Source: an uncultured Prevotella sp.
Lineage (GTDB): Bacteria; Bacteroidota; Bacteroidia; Bacteroidales; Bacteroidaceae
NCBI GenBank assembly: GCA_900315765.1
Contig: ONAK01000064.1
Coordinates: 1-42,197 of the forward strand
Length of the DNA: 42,197 nucleotides
Direction of reading: 5' to 3'
The stretch's first letter is position 1. Every line of letters begins with the position of its first letter. The notes beneath the pieces are model-generated. The model worked only from the letters and a program-made list of their open reading frames with translations. It did no database searches and was not told the DNA's origin. Below are positions 34,733-42,197 of this stretch, in pieces. The translations under genes were made by a program, and so were the position numbers.

Positions 34733-36262
34733 TCATTCGTCTATAGTCCAATCTATTCCAAGTGGGTTGTGGCGCATCTCTAATACCAAAGGCAGATGGT
34801 CGTCGCACTTAATCCACATCTCTGTGCGATCGATATCAGCCATCACATGCAGTGTGACATCCGGTTTGTCTACCAATCTCCAAGTGATACCATCATAGAT
34901 GGTCACGCCATTCTGCTCCAACTCTCTGAATGCCTTATAAGAGATAAAGGCGAAAGTGCCTTTGGCATCATAGATAGCACCATCAGCAGATGGCATCTCC
35001 CAGCAGAACATGTTTCCATTCTCTACTATGGCGCGAGGTATTCTGTATGTAGCCTCCTTGCAGGTTACTAATAATGTGTCGCCTTGCCAAGCGTAGGTTA
35101 ATGGCCAGGTGCGGAACTGCTTGTTGAGCGTAAAGCTGATGGCTGTTTTGAGCGTTGGGGTAGCTTTCGAGTAGTTTCCTACCGAGAAACTAGTAGTTTC
35201 CTTGGCAGAAACTGTTTGTTTCTCCGTAGGAAACAGATTGTTTCCCTCTTTGATACTCTTGTTAGAAACGAAGAACACCAACTCTCCGCCTTTCATCAAG
35301 TCAGCGTGTTCAAGGCGAGCGTCATTAAGAAGCTTGCCATTAAGGGTTACTTTCTCAAAGTGGGTGCCTTTGCCTTTTACTATTCCATGCAGCGATTTGC
35401 CGTTGGCCAGCTGCATGGTCCATTCTGGAATCAGTGGGGCATGCAGCAGATAATAGCTCTGACCTGCGTTGGGATAAAGTCCCATCATGTGGAAGGCCAA
35501 CCACGAACTCATGGCGCCACTATCGTCGTTTCCTGGCAGTCCGTCAGGTTTGTCGTTGTAATTCTCGCTGATAATCTTTCTGACTCTATCCGAAGTAAGG
35601 TCAGGTCGACCAATCCAATGGTAGAGACATGGTGTGAGGAACGATGGCTCGTTGCCCACGTTGTAGCGCTTGCGATCGAAGAACATATCCAGTCGCTTGC
35701 GGAAGGTCTCAGCTCCGCCACAAGCCTCAATCAGTCCTGGCACATCGTGAGGTATGCTCAAAGAGTATTCGGCTGATAGTGCCTCATAGAAGAAAGTGCT
35801 CCACCAAGGCAGATACCAAGGAGCCACCTTGGTGATAGGAGTGTAAGGAATCAGCGGATGATACACCTTCGACTTGCCCCAGGGCACAGAGTCGAGCCAA
35901 CGGCCATCAGCATCTTTTGGCATGATGTAGCCTTTCACATCGTCCCACTCATAGTCGGCTCGCCACAGATTCTTCCAGTTCTGCGATCGCTTGAGATAGC
36001 GGTCGTAGATATCCATGCGCCCTAAGCCCTTGGCAACCAGTGCGATACAATAGTCGTCGTAGGCATACTCGATGGTACGGGTACCTGCACGGTCGATGCC
36101 GTAGGGCAGATAGCCATACTTCAGGTATTCGTGCAGTCCGCCTCGTCCGTGCTTCTCGTGGTCGGCACCTGGGTCAACCTCAGCATCCTTCAGCATCGCT
36201 TCGAGGGCGAAATCGTAGTCGATGCCCTCAACGCCTTTGGCAAAGGCATCAGCTATCACCAC
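34733..36262 (-). CDS. GH92 alpha-mannosidase, C-terminal part (frameshifted gene)
   Basis: The 509-residue frame begins inside the GH92 catalytic domain (VVIADAFAKGVEGIDYDFAL). It carries YEALSAEYSLSIPHDVPGL with the acid Glu region, VGNEPSFLTPCLYHW, and GNDDSGAMSSWLAFHMMG (catalytic Asp region). After the GH92 fold about 150 further residues form an extra beta-rich tail not needed for the family. The N-terminal half is in another frame, ending at 36256. About 27 residues between the halves are missing when compared with the neighbouring fusion protein. The apparent GTG start at 36262 is only the point where the frame opens. Its stop is 4 bp from the start of the fusion gene. Confidence 0.85.
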   Translation of the reverse strand: MVIADAFAKGVEGIDYDFALEAMLKDAEVDPGADHEKHGRGGLHEYLKYGYLPYGIDRAGTRTIEYAYDDYCIALVAKGLGRMDIYDRYLKRSQNWKNLWRADYEWDDVKGYIMPKDADGRWLDSVPWGKSKVYHPLIPYTPITKVAPWYLPWWSTFFYEALSAEYSLSIPHDVPGLIEACGGAETFRKRLDMFFDRKRYNVGNEPSFLTPCLYHWIGRPDLTSDRVRKIISENYNDKPDGLPGNDDSGAMSSWLAFHMMGLYPNAGQSYYLLHAPLIPEWTMQLANGKSLHGIVKGKGTHFEKVTLNGKLLNDARLEHADLMKGGELVFFVSNKSIKEGNNLFPTEKQTVSAKETTSFSVGNYSKATPTLKTAISFTLNKQFRTWPLTYAWQGDTLLVTCKEATYRIPRAIVENGNMFCWEMPSADGAIYDAKGTFAFISYKAFRELEQNGVTIYDGITWRLVDKPDVTLHVMADIDRTEMWIKCDDHLPLVLEMRHNPLGIDWTIDE

Positions 36263-37344
36263 CTCAGCAGCGAATTCACGATCTCAGCCTCGCGCTTTGG
36301 ATCAATCAGCGTGATGAGTGGCGAACTGGAGCGATAGGTATCCCAGATGGCGTAGTAGTCGTCGTAGTAGGGGCGCTCTGTCCACTTTGGATTCTCGCCT
36401 GTTTTGTCCACAGGCATTATCATGGTGTGATAAAGAGCAGTGTAGAACATGCGCTTATCAGCCTCTGTGCCATTTATTTGGATGTGACTCAAAAGTGTCT
36501 CCCAGCAGGTTCTGAGCTTTTGCAGCTGGGTATCGAAGTCGCAAGTAGGGATGTTGCGCTTAGCCTGTTGCTCGCTTACATACGATATTCCCACCTTAAT
36601 ATTCAGTAAGGTATCGGCAAACTCAACGGTATTTTCGTTCTTCTTTTTGAATGGCTTATCGCTTATCAAACAGAAGTAAACAGTATAGGCATCGCCATTG
36701 TTCCATCCGCCCCGAACGCGAGAATAACCACGAATCTCATGGTTATTCACCATCTCAACCTCGCTGCCAACAAACTGTTGCTGTTCGCGAAGATCGGGCA
36801 CAGGGTTCTTGCCAAGATAATGTGTGGCGTCTATTAAGAGGTGAGAGGTTAGAGGTGAGAAGTGAGAGGTTTCACCAGTAGGATAATGTATGCGATAGAA
36901 GGCGCAACGCTCTGAGGTAGTTATCTCTGTACGGATGCCACTCTCGAATGTGGTGGCATAATAACCTAGCGCAAACTCTTCGTTTATTCTTTTCTGCGAA
37001 AAGTCATTGCTCTCACCACTAATAAACGGCTGTATCAGGATATTGCCATACTTCTGTCCACCACCAGTTCCGCTCACGTGAGTCTGCGAGAAACCTGTAA
37101 CTACTTCAGGCATCTTGGCCCAACCGGCATTTGGCTTGATGGTACAGTCGGGCCCAGGTTTACACATACCAAAAGGCATCGACGGACCAGGGAATGTTCT
37201 GCCCACACCCTCGCTACCAATACGCGGATCAACATACTGCCAGACTATTTCCGAACTGCGTTCGCCTACCCGTGGCCTTTGCGCCAAGCTCACCATCGAA
37301 CAAAGCAGCAAACATACGGCTGTAACAATTGTTTTTAGTTTCAT
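36256..37344 (-). CDS. GH92 alpha-mannosidase, N-terminal part (frameshifted gene)
   Basis: The first 362 residues of the GH92 gene include a signal peptide (MKLKTIV to SMVSLAQ). The N-terminal beta-sandwich follows, with YVDPRIGSEGVGRTFPGPSM, GFSQTHVSGTGGGQKYGN and YSRVRGGW. The catalytic domain begins after it (FYTALYHTMIMP; WDTYRSSSPLITLIDPKRE). It stops at NSLLRW because of a deletion with frameshift at about 36260. Five heptamers lie inside it (36834-36868). The ATG at 37344 is chosen over one five codons upstream, which would precede the promoter -7 box. With the C-terminal part it makes one broken gene, or an intact gene with an assembly error. First of the glycan operon. Confidence 0.87.
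   Translation of the reverse strand: MKLKTIVTAVCLLLCSMVSLAQRPRVGERSSEIVWQYVDPRIGSEGVGRTFPGPSMPFGMCKPGPDCTIKPNAGWAKMPEVVTGFSQTHVSGTGGGQKYGNILIQPFISGESNDFSQKRINEEFALGYYATTFESGIRTEITTSERCAFYRIHYPTGETSHFSPLTSHLLIDATHYLGKNPVPDLREQQQFVGSEVEMVNNHEIRGYSRVRGGWNNGDAYTVYFCLISDKPFKKKNENTVEFADTLLNIKVGISYVSEQQAKRNIPTCDFDTQLQKLRTCWETLLSHIQINGTEADKRMFYTALYHTMIMPVDKTGENPKWTERPYYDDYYAIWDTYRSSSPLITLIDPKREAEIVNSLLRW
36834..36868. repeat. Heptamer array inside the second GH92 gene
   Basis: TTAAGAG, GTGAGAG, GTTAGAG, GTGAGAA and GTGAGAG, encoding the segment SHFSPLTSHLL near residues 159-170 in the N-terminal beta-sandwich. Confidence 0.75.
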
Positions 37345-37348
37345 GCTG

Positions 37349-37356
37349 CAAAGATA
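37349..37356 (-). promoter_or_regulatory. -7 box of the GH92 operon
   Basis: TATCTTTG on the minus strand, followed by CAGC and the ATG. The predicted transcript start falls at or within a base or two of the start codon. Confidence 0.55.
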
Positions 37357-37366
37357 CATAAAAAAT

Positions 37367-37394
37367 GATAATTGAAAATAGATAATTGATAATT
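37367..37394. repeat. Heptamer array, 4 units of GATAATT type
   Basis: GATAATT, GAAAATA, GATAATT and GATAATT lie between the divergent GH92 and queC promoters. This is the reverse complement of the AATTATC unit seen at 18251 and 23198. Confidence 0.75.
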
Positions 37395-37400
37395 ATTTAG

Positions 37401-37408
37401 TATTTTTG
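37401..37408 (+). promoter_or_regulatory. -7 box of queC
   Basis: TATTTTTG followed by CA, 20 bp before the queC ATG. The short leader leaves no room for a preQ1 riboswitch. Confidence 0.65.
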
Positions 37409-37428
37409 CACCCAAAAACAGAGAAAAT

Positions 37429-38082
37429 ATGAAAGACTGTATATTGATTCTGAGCGGTGGACTCGATTCAACCACCTTGTTATATGATTATCAGGACCGT
37501 ATAGCTTTAGCTATATCTTTTGATTATGGCAGCAATCATAATGCCAAGGAGATACCCTTTGCCCGCATGCATTGTGAGCGATTGGGCATCAAGCATCTGA
37601 TTATCCCACTCGAGTTTATGGGACAGTATTTCCGCAGTTCTCTTCTTTCTGGCGATGACGCTATCCCAGAGGGGCATTATGCCGATGAGAATATGAAGTC
37701 GACTGTTGTTCCCTTCCGCAATGGCATCATGCTGGCTGTAGCCACAGGAATGGCTGAGTCAAACAATCTGCAGTATGTGATGATGGCCAATCACGGAGGC
37801 GACCACACCATCTATCCAGACTGCCGTCCAGAGTTTGTTGAGGCTTTCGATAATGCTGCTCATGCAGGAACATATAACGGTGTGCGACTGCTCTCGCCCT
37901 ATTGCAACATGACCAAAGCTGAAATTGCAGCACGAGGCAAGGAACTGGGTATCGACTACGCAGAAACCTGGTCGTGCTATCGTGGTGGCGACAAGCATTG
38001 TGGCAAGTGCGGCACCTGTGTAGAACGCAAAGAGGCCCTTGCAGCAGCAGGCATCGACGACCCCACAGAATACGAGTCATAA
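37429..38082 (+). CDS. queC: 7-cyano-7-deazaguanine synthase
   Basis: QueC turns 7-carboxy-7-deazaguanine into preQ0 with ATP and ammonia, on the way to queuosine in tRNA. The 217-residue protein has the PP-loop SGGLDS (residues 9-14). The zinc site is C183, C191, C194 and C197 in CYRGGDKHCGKCGTC. Full length for the family. It stands alone; no queF, queD or queE is in the window. It diverges from the GH92 operon. Confidence 0.96.
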   Translation: MKDCILILSGGLDSTTLLYDYQDRIALAISFDYGSNHNAKEIPFARMHCERLGIKHLIIPLEFMGQYFRSSLLSGDDAIPEGHYADENMKSTVVPFRNGIMLAVATGMAESNNLQYVMMANHGGDHTIYPDCRPEFVEAFDNAAHAGTYNGVRLLSPYCNMTKAEIAARGKELGIDYAETWSCYRGGDKHCGKCGTCVERKEALAAAGIDDPTEYES

Positions 38083-38132
38083 ACAGTCATTGCATTATTT
38101 TTTTAGAAAAATGAAAATTAATGCAATAAATA

Positions 38133-38164
38133 TTTGGTAATAACATTATTTGTTACTACCTTTG
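38133..38164 (+). promoter_or_regulatory. Promoter of the DUF3857 operon
   Basis: TTTG at 38133-38136 and TACCTTTG at 38157-38164, 20 bp apart: the best full match to the Bacteroidota promoter consensus in the window. The ATG follows 33 bp later. Confidence 0.8.
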
Positions 38165-38197
38165 CATACATGTTTCTAATATAAACTTATAACCAAG

Positions 38198-40171
38198 ATG
38201 AAAAGAAATTTTTTTCTGGCACTTGTAGTGCTTGCACAGACATTGTGTGCTCAAACAATTGAACCAAACCTGAAATGGGGCAAACCCACGGAGCAAGAAC
38301 TTAAAATGACAGAGTATCCTGACGATAAGGATGCTGATGCCGTTGTGCTGTTCCACAAAACGGATGTCTACTATGGTTATGCCGAGGGTGATTTCAAAGT
38401 GTATTATGGAGTTAAAACCCGATTGAAGGTGTTAAAACCAGAAGGCAAACGTGTGGCCGACAAGATAATCGTCTTTCAGGAAAACGAGACCAATCGTACC
38501 AATAAGGAGATGATAACAGGTCTCAAGGCTACCGCTTATAATATGGAGAACGGTAAGCTGGTTAAGACCAAGATGGAGCGCTCGATGATAAACGAAGAGC
38601 GTTTAGACAAGAATCAGAAACAATTGAAATTCAGTGTGCCACAAGTAAAGGTGGGTACTGTCATTGAGTATGAATATCGCATCGAGAGCGATTACTTCTA
38701 CTATATTCGCGACTGGTATGCTCAGAGCGATATTCCTGTGCTTTACACCAATTACGAGTTGTCGATACCAGAATGGTTCAGCTTCAATGTAGAAGAAACA
38801 GGCAGTCAGCCCATGGAGAAGAAGGTATATCAGGCACCATTGACTATATTTGTTGGTGGCCAATCAGAATCGCTAACGTGTAAGGTTCAGTCTTTTAATG
38901 CACGTAGGCTGCCAGCTATCAAGGCTGACGATTATCTATGGTGTGCTGAAGACTATGGGAATAAGGTTACTGCTGAGTTAGCTGGAATTTATATTCCAGG
39001 AGCTGTTCATAAGAACTATTCCTCAACTTGGGCCGACGTAGATAATCAGCTGATGGGAGATGAAGAGTTTGGTGGACGTCTCAAGAGCAGCAGTCCGTTA
39101 AAAGCAGACATCGTAGCTGCCGGTATCCCCAATATCGCAGATAAGAGCGAGCGCTTTGCTGCAGTCTGGAATATGTTGAAGAGCAAGGTGCGCTGGAATG
39201 GCAATTATGCCTTCTGGGGTAAATCGGCTTCAAAGATACTGAAAGATGGAACAGGAACAAATGCAGATATGAACTTCCTCCTGATCAATATGTTGCACGA
39301 TGCAGGTATTGAAGCTTCGCCTGTAGTGATGCGTAGTCGCGACCTTGGCAACCTTCCGCTTTCGCACTCCAGCCTGAAGTATCTGAACACATTTGTTGTA
39401 GGTATTCATCTTAATGATTCTACAATGGCTTTCTTCGATAGCTCGGCTGAAGATGGATATCTGAATGTGCTTCCAGCAAAATTGCTTGTTAACAGAGCCC
39501 GACTTGTGAGAAAAGGTGTTCCTGGCGAGTGGGTAAACTTACAGGCTCCAGCTCGTAGTCGTGAGACAACAGCCATTCAGGCACAATTAAGTGCCGATGG
39601 ATTGCTGCAATGTAAGAAAACCAGCCGCTTGTATGAAGAAGCTGCTGCACAACTGCGCCGTAGTTGGCGCCAGGCCAAGGATAGCGTTGAACAAATTAAT
39701 AAAATCCAAGAGCGTAACGGTATTCAGATTCAGAGTTATCAGATATCAGACCGTACCAGCTTCTCGTCAAGAATGGACGAACAGATGTCATTCACCAAAC
39801 AGTGTGATGCTGCAGGCGATATGATTTATCTGAACCCTCTGATTATGATTCCTGTAAACGAATCGCCATTTACCGATGCCGAGCGTAGTCTGCCTATCGA
39901 GTTCCCTTATAAACAATCAGAAACCATCAATGCTTATATCAAGCTTCCTGAGGGCTATACCCTCGAAGATATGCCAAAGCCTACGGTTCTGAAGTTCGAT
40001 GGCATCAATGTGCGTATCACCTATAATCTTAATGGCGATATGCTGGGAGCCCAGTTTAAACTTAATATCGACAAAACGTTCTATACTGCTGCAGATTATC
40101 AGGAGATAAAGGCTTTCTTCGATCATCTGACAGAGTGTAACAAGAGTATCATTACCATTAAGAAAGCATAA
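38198..40171 (+). CDS. Exported DUF3857 protein with a transglutaminase-like domain lacking the catalytic Cys
   Basis: The 657-residue protein has a signal peptide (1-18, ending TLCAQ). A DUF3857 beta-rich domain follows, with LKATAYNMENGKLVKTKM and VGTVIEYEYRIESDYFYYIRDW. From about residue 300 a transglutaminase-like fold begins, and a C-terminal domain follows. At the place of the active-site Cys the segment reads GTGTNADMNFLLINML, with Asn where the family usually has Cys. The domain is therefore probably a binding or structural one. The role of the family is not known. Its stop overlaps the start of the next gene by one base (TAATG), so translation is coupled. Confidence 0.85.
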   Translation: MKRNFFLALVVLAQTLCAQTIEPNLKWGKPTEQELKMTEYPDDKDADAVVLFHKTDVYYGYAEGDFKVYYGVKTRLKVLKPEGKRVADKIIVFQENETNRTNKEMITGLKATAYNMENGKLVKTKMERSMINEERLDKNQKQLKFSVPQVKVGTVIEYEYRIESDYFYYIRDWYAQSDIPVLYTNYELSIPEWFSFNVEETGSQPMEKKVYQAPLTIFVGGQSESLTCKVQSFNARRLPAIKADDYLWCAEDYGNKVTAELAGIYIPGAVHKNYSSTWADVDNQLMGDEEFGGRLKSSSPLKADIVAAGIPNIADKSERFAAVWNMLKSKVRWNGNYAFWGKSASKILKDGTGTNADMNFLLINMLHDAGIEASPVVMRSRDLGNLPLSHSSLKYLNTFVVGIHLNDSTMAFFDSSAEDGYLNVLPAKLLVNRARLVRKGVPGEWVNLQAPARSRETTAIQAQLSADGLLQCKKTSRLYEEAAAQLRRSWRQAKDSVEQINKIQERNGIQIQSYQISDRTSFSSRMDEQMSFTKQCDAAGDMIYLNPLIMIPVNESPFTDAERSLPIEFPYKQSETINAYIKLPEGYTLEDMPKPTVLKFDGINVRITYNLNGDMLGAQFKLNIDKTFYTAADYQEIKAFFDHLTECNKSIITIKKA

Positions 40172-42015
40172 TGAAGAAATTATCGCTCTTATTAATATCG
40201 CTTTTCTGTGCCCATGTTGTCATGGCGCAGAAAGCGATTGTTGAAGAGTATTCTATAGACATCGACTGCGATGCGCCCGATCATGCCGTACAGCATTTCA
40301 AGGAGGTAACAACCATCCTTAACGAGCATGGGGCTGGCCAGGCCTTGTTTGTTTGTTCGTGCAGCAAACATGATAAACTGACTAATTTCAAGGGGCAGGT
40401 AACAGATAGTTCTGGTCGCGTTATCAAGAAACTAAAGGAGAGTGAACTGAAAAAGACGGAATACTCATCATATCTGGCCATCGACGACTATAAGATGTTC
40501 CTCGATTATACTCCCCCTGTATATCCTGTCACTATCACTTACGAGTGGACCATCGAGAGCCGTGACAATTTGATAGAGTTCCCTTCATTCTGTCCGCAGA
40601 GCGATTTTGACATCAGCGTAAAGAAGGCCACCTACAAGCTGAGTGCCCCCAAGAGTATGGGTATTCGTCACTCCTTGCAGAATATATATAATAAGGTGAA
40701 GATCGACGAGATTGGCAATTCCCATATCCTGTCGCTCGAGGTTAATGACCTGCCTATGCTGAAACAGGAACCTTATACTCGTCCATTACGCGAACGATTG
40801 CCGATGGCTTGGTTTGCACCTACCGATTTTTACTATTATGGTACAAAAGGCAGTTTGCGTAACTGGACCGACTATGGCAAGTGGGAATACAGTTTGATTC
40901 AAGGAAGAGACCTGTTGTCGGAAGCAGAACGTCAGGAATTGCATCAGTTGACTGATGGACTTAAGACTGACCGCGAGAAGGTGGAGGCCATCTACAAACG
41001 ATTGGAAAAGACCACACGTTATGTTGCCATACTCTTAGGTATTGGCGGTCAGCAACCAGCCCCTGCCGCCGAGGTGAGCAAAAGCGGTTTTGGCGATTGT
41101 AAAGGCCTGTCGAACTACATGCGAGCCATGCTGAAAGAGGTGGGCATACCCTCTAATTATACCACTATCAGCACCACTAACCGCCGTTTTCAGAAAGACT
41201 TTGCCAGTGTGGGCCAGATGAACCACGTCATCCTTCAGGTGCCATTGCAGCATGATACCCTCTGGTTAGAATGTACCAATCCGCAGTTGCCCATGGGCTA
41301 TGTTCACGAGGATATAGCAGGGCATGATGCTATCGAGATTAACGAAACAGGAGGCCGGTTAGTACGTCTGCCCGTATATCCTGATAGTACAAACCTGATG
41401 AGCACTTCTGTCAACATCAGCCTGAATGAAAACGGGGCTGTAGACATGAAACTATCACAACAGGCTACGAATCGCCAGTATGAGAGTTTGATACCCTTAT
41501 TGAAGATGGATGAAAAGGATAGGCAGAAAACCATCCAGAGGATTGTTTATGCCCCTCAAGCCGAAATCAGTCAACTTGACATTCAGGAATCAGGAGCAAA
41601 TATCACGATAGATGCAGATATTAAGAGCCAGAGATATGCTACTAAGACTGGGCAACGCCTGTTTGTTCCCATCTGCCCTTTGCATCGTGGCTATACAGTA
41701 CCAACAGCCAATCCCGACCGTACGGAAGACATCTGGCGCGATTTGGGCTATCTCGATGAAGACGACATCACCATCACCATCCCAGAAGGCTTTGAGATAG
41801 AGGCTGGTCCAAAGAATGTGTCGCAGAACCAACCCTTTGCCTCGTTCTCCTTCACGATGCAGGTCGAGGGTGATAAGATTCACATCCATAACCGCCTGCT
41901 GATGAAGTCTGGCGCATTCCCCAAAGCCCAATTCCCCCAGCTTGCCGATTTCATCCGTACCGTCAGTAGCGTCTATAATCAGAAAGTAGTCTTAAGAAAG
42001 AAAGCGCTATCATAA
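40171..42015 (+). CDS. Exported DUF3857/transglutaminase-like protein with intact active-site residues
   Basis: The 614-residue protein has a signal peptide (1-19, VVMAQ). The DUF3857 domain (YTPPVYPVTITYEWTIESRD) is followed by a transglutaminase-like core with C310 in SGFGDCKGLSNYMRAML and H352 in QMNHVILQVPL. The third member of the triad may lie in TLWLECTNPQ. It could be a periplasmic cysteine protease or transglutaminase-type enzyme; no substrate is known. It is translationally coupled to the Cys-less paralogue before it, which suggests a pair of one active and one inactive subunit. Confidence 0.87.
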   Translation: MKKLSLLLISLFCAHVVMAQKAIVEEYSIDIDCDAPDHAVQHFKEVTTILNEHGAGQALFVCSCSKHDKLTNFKGQVTDSSGRVIKKLKESELKKTEYSSYLAIDDYKMFLDYTPPVYPVTITYEWTIESRDNLIEFPSFCPQSDFDISVKKATYKLSAPKSMGIRHSLQNIYNKVKIDEIGNSHILSLEVNDLPMLKQEPYTRPLRERLPMAWFAPTDFYYYGTKGSLRNWTDYGKWEYSLIQGRDLLSEAERQELHQLTDGLKTDREKVEAIYKRLEKTTRYVAILLGIGGQQPAPAAEVSKSGFGDCKGLSNYMRAMLKEVGIPSNYTTISTTNRRFQKDFASVGQMNHVILQVPLQHDTLWLECTNPQLPMGYVHEDIAGHDAIEINETGGRLVRLPVYPDSTNLMSTSVNISLNENGAVDMKLSQQATNRQYESLIPLLKMDEKDRQKTIQRIVYAPQAEISQLDIQESGANITIDADIKSQRYATKTGQRLFVPICPLHRGYTVPTANPDRTEDIWRDLGYLDEDDITITIPEGFEIEAGPKNVSQNQPFASFSFTMQVEGDKIHIHNRLLMKSGAFPKAQFPQLADFIRTVSSVYNQKVVLRKKALS

Positions 42016-42026
42016 TATCAATCAAT

Positions 42027-42197
42027 ATGTACAGATATCTATTTACAATCTTTTTCGCTGTGGCTTTTAGTGCCACGGCTGAGGCTCAGGCCGTATCGGC
42101 AGAACAGGTTAGTCAGGATTCAACAATCAACATTATTGCCTATTTCTGTAAGAACGATACCTTAGAGTATGTTTATCATGACTATAAGGCAAAGGTG
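42027..42197 (+). CDS. Exported protein of the DUF3857 operon, N-terminus only
   Basis: 57 residues are visible before the window ends. MYRYLFTIFFAVAFSATAEAQ is a signal peptide. The following NIIAYFCKNDTLEYVYH resembles the start of further members of such clusters. It lies 11 bp after the second DUF3857 gene and is probably the third gene of the operon. The family cannot be fixed from this fragment. Confidence 0.7.
   Translation, partial: MYRYLFTIFFAVAFSATAEAQAVSAEQVSQDSTINIIAYFCKNDTLEYVYHDYKAKV

Noticed and set aside
37345..37428. preQ1 riboswitch before queC
   Set aside because: The -7 box leaves a leader of only about a dozen bases, too short for any known preQ1 aptamer.
38083..38197. 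tRNA or small RNA gene between queC and the DUF3857 operon
   Set aside because: No cloverleaf, TTCGA loop or strong hairpin is present; the spacer is explained by the promoter.

Overview
The window looks like a chromosomal segment of a gut or rumen Bacteroidota, most likely a Prevotella-type genome (Prevotellaceae). The reasons are promoters of the TAnnTTTG (-7) type ahead of most transcription units, type III glutamine synthetase, LL-diaminopimelate aminotransferase, GH92/GH3 enzymes, DUF3857 and M13 proteins with Bacteroidales-type signal peptides, and very weak Shine-Dalgarno signals. No rRNA, tRNA, CRISPR, phage or insertion sequence was seen.

Bases 1-17133 form one nitrogen and glutamine region. 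On the minus strand, glnB (P-II), amtB, a putative outer-membrane porin and asnB (cut by the window edge) run as an operon. Divergent from it is dapL. Next, on the minus strand, come pyrG and a purF-family gene. Divergent from these are gltB, gltD and dapF, then glnN alone. Almost every protein here takes up ammonium, makes glutamine or glutamate, spends glutamine amide (AsnB, PurF, PyrG, GltB) or uses the glutamate amino group (DapL). Upstream of dapL, gltB and glnN lies the same composite element (an ATTGTAAG half-site plus a TTACAA-N-TTGTAA palindrome), always 68-69 bp before the -7 box. This suggests one regulator controls all three units.

Bases 17218-31506 are a mixed accessory and housekeeping stretch: an orphan FecCD permease; a zinc-ribbon/PNPOx fusion coupled to a GNAT acetyltransferase; a CAT-like acetyltransferase; a DUF2461-SpoIIE phosphatase pair; an M13 peptidase; a membrane-anchored linear amide hydrolase; a DUF418 membrane protein; a GH3 glycosidase; and a DUF5074 lipoprotein. 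Three of these units (18.4 kb, 19.7 kb and 27.7 kb) share a second, 30-bp upstream element with 25 invariant positions and a fixed spacing to the -7 box.

Bases 31522-37344 hold a glycan operon on the minus strand. It has a frameshifted GH92 mannosidase, then a histidine-phosphatase/GH92 fusion, then the DUF5074 lipoprotein. queC diverges from it, and a DUF3857/transglutaminase-like operon closes the window and is cut by the right edge.

Two window-wide patterns stand out. First, short arrays of 4-5 degenerate heptamers sit in intergenic spacers and also inside both GH92 genes. Second, several otherwise well-conserved genes (gltD, dapF, purF, GH92-2, probably the GH92-1 3' end) seem to lack 35-90 bp internally. 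These gaps are either assembly errors or real small deletions.
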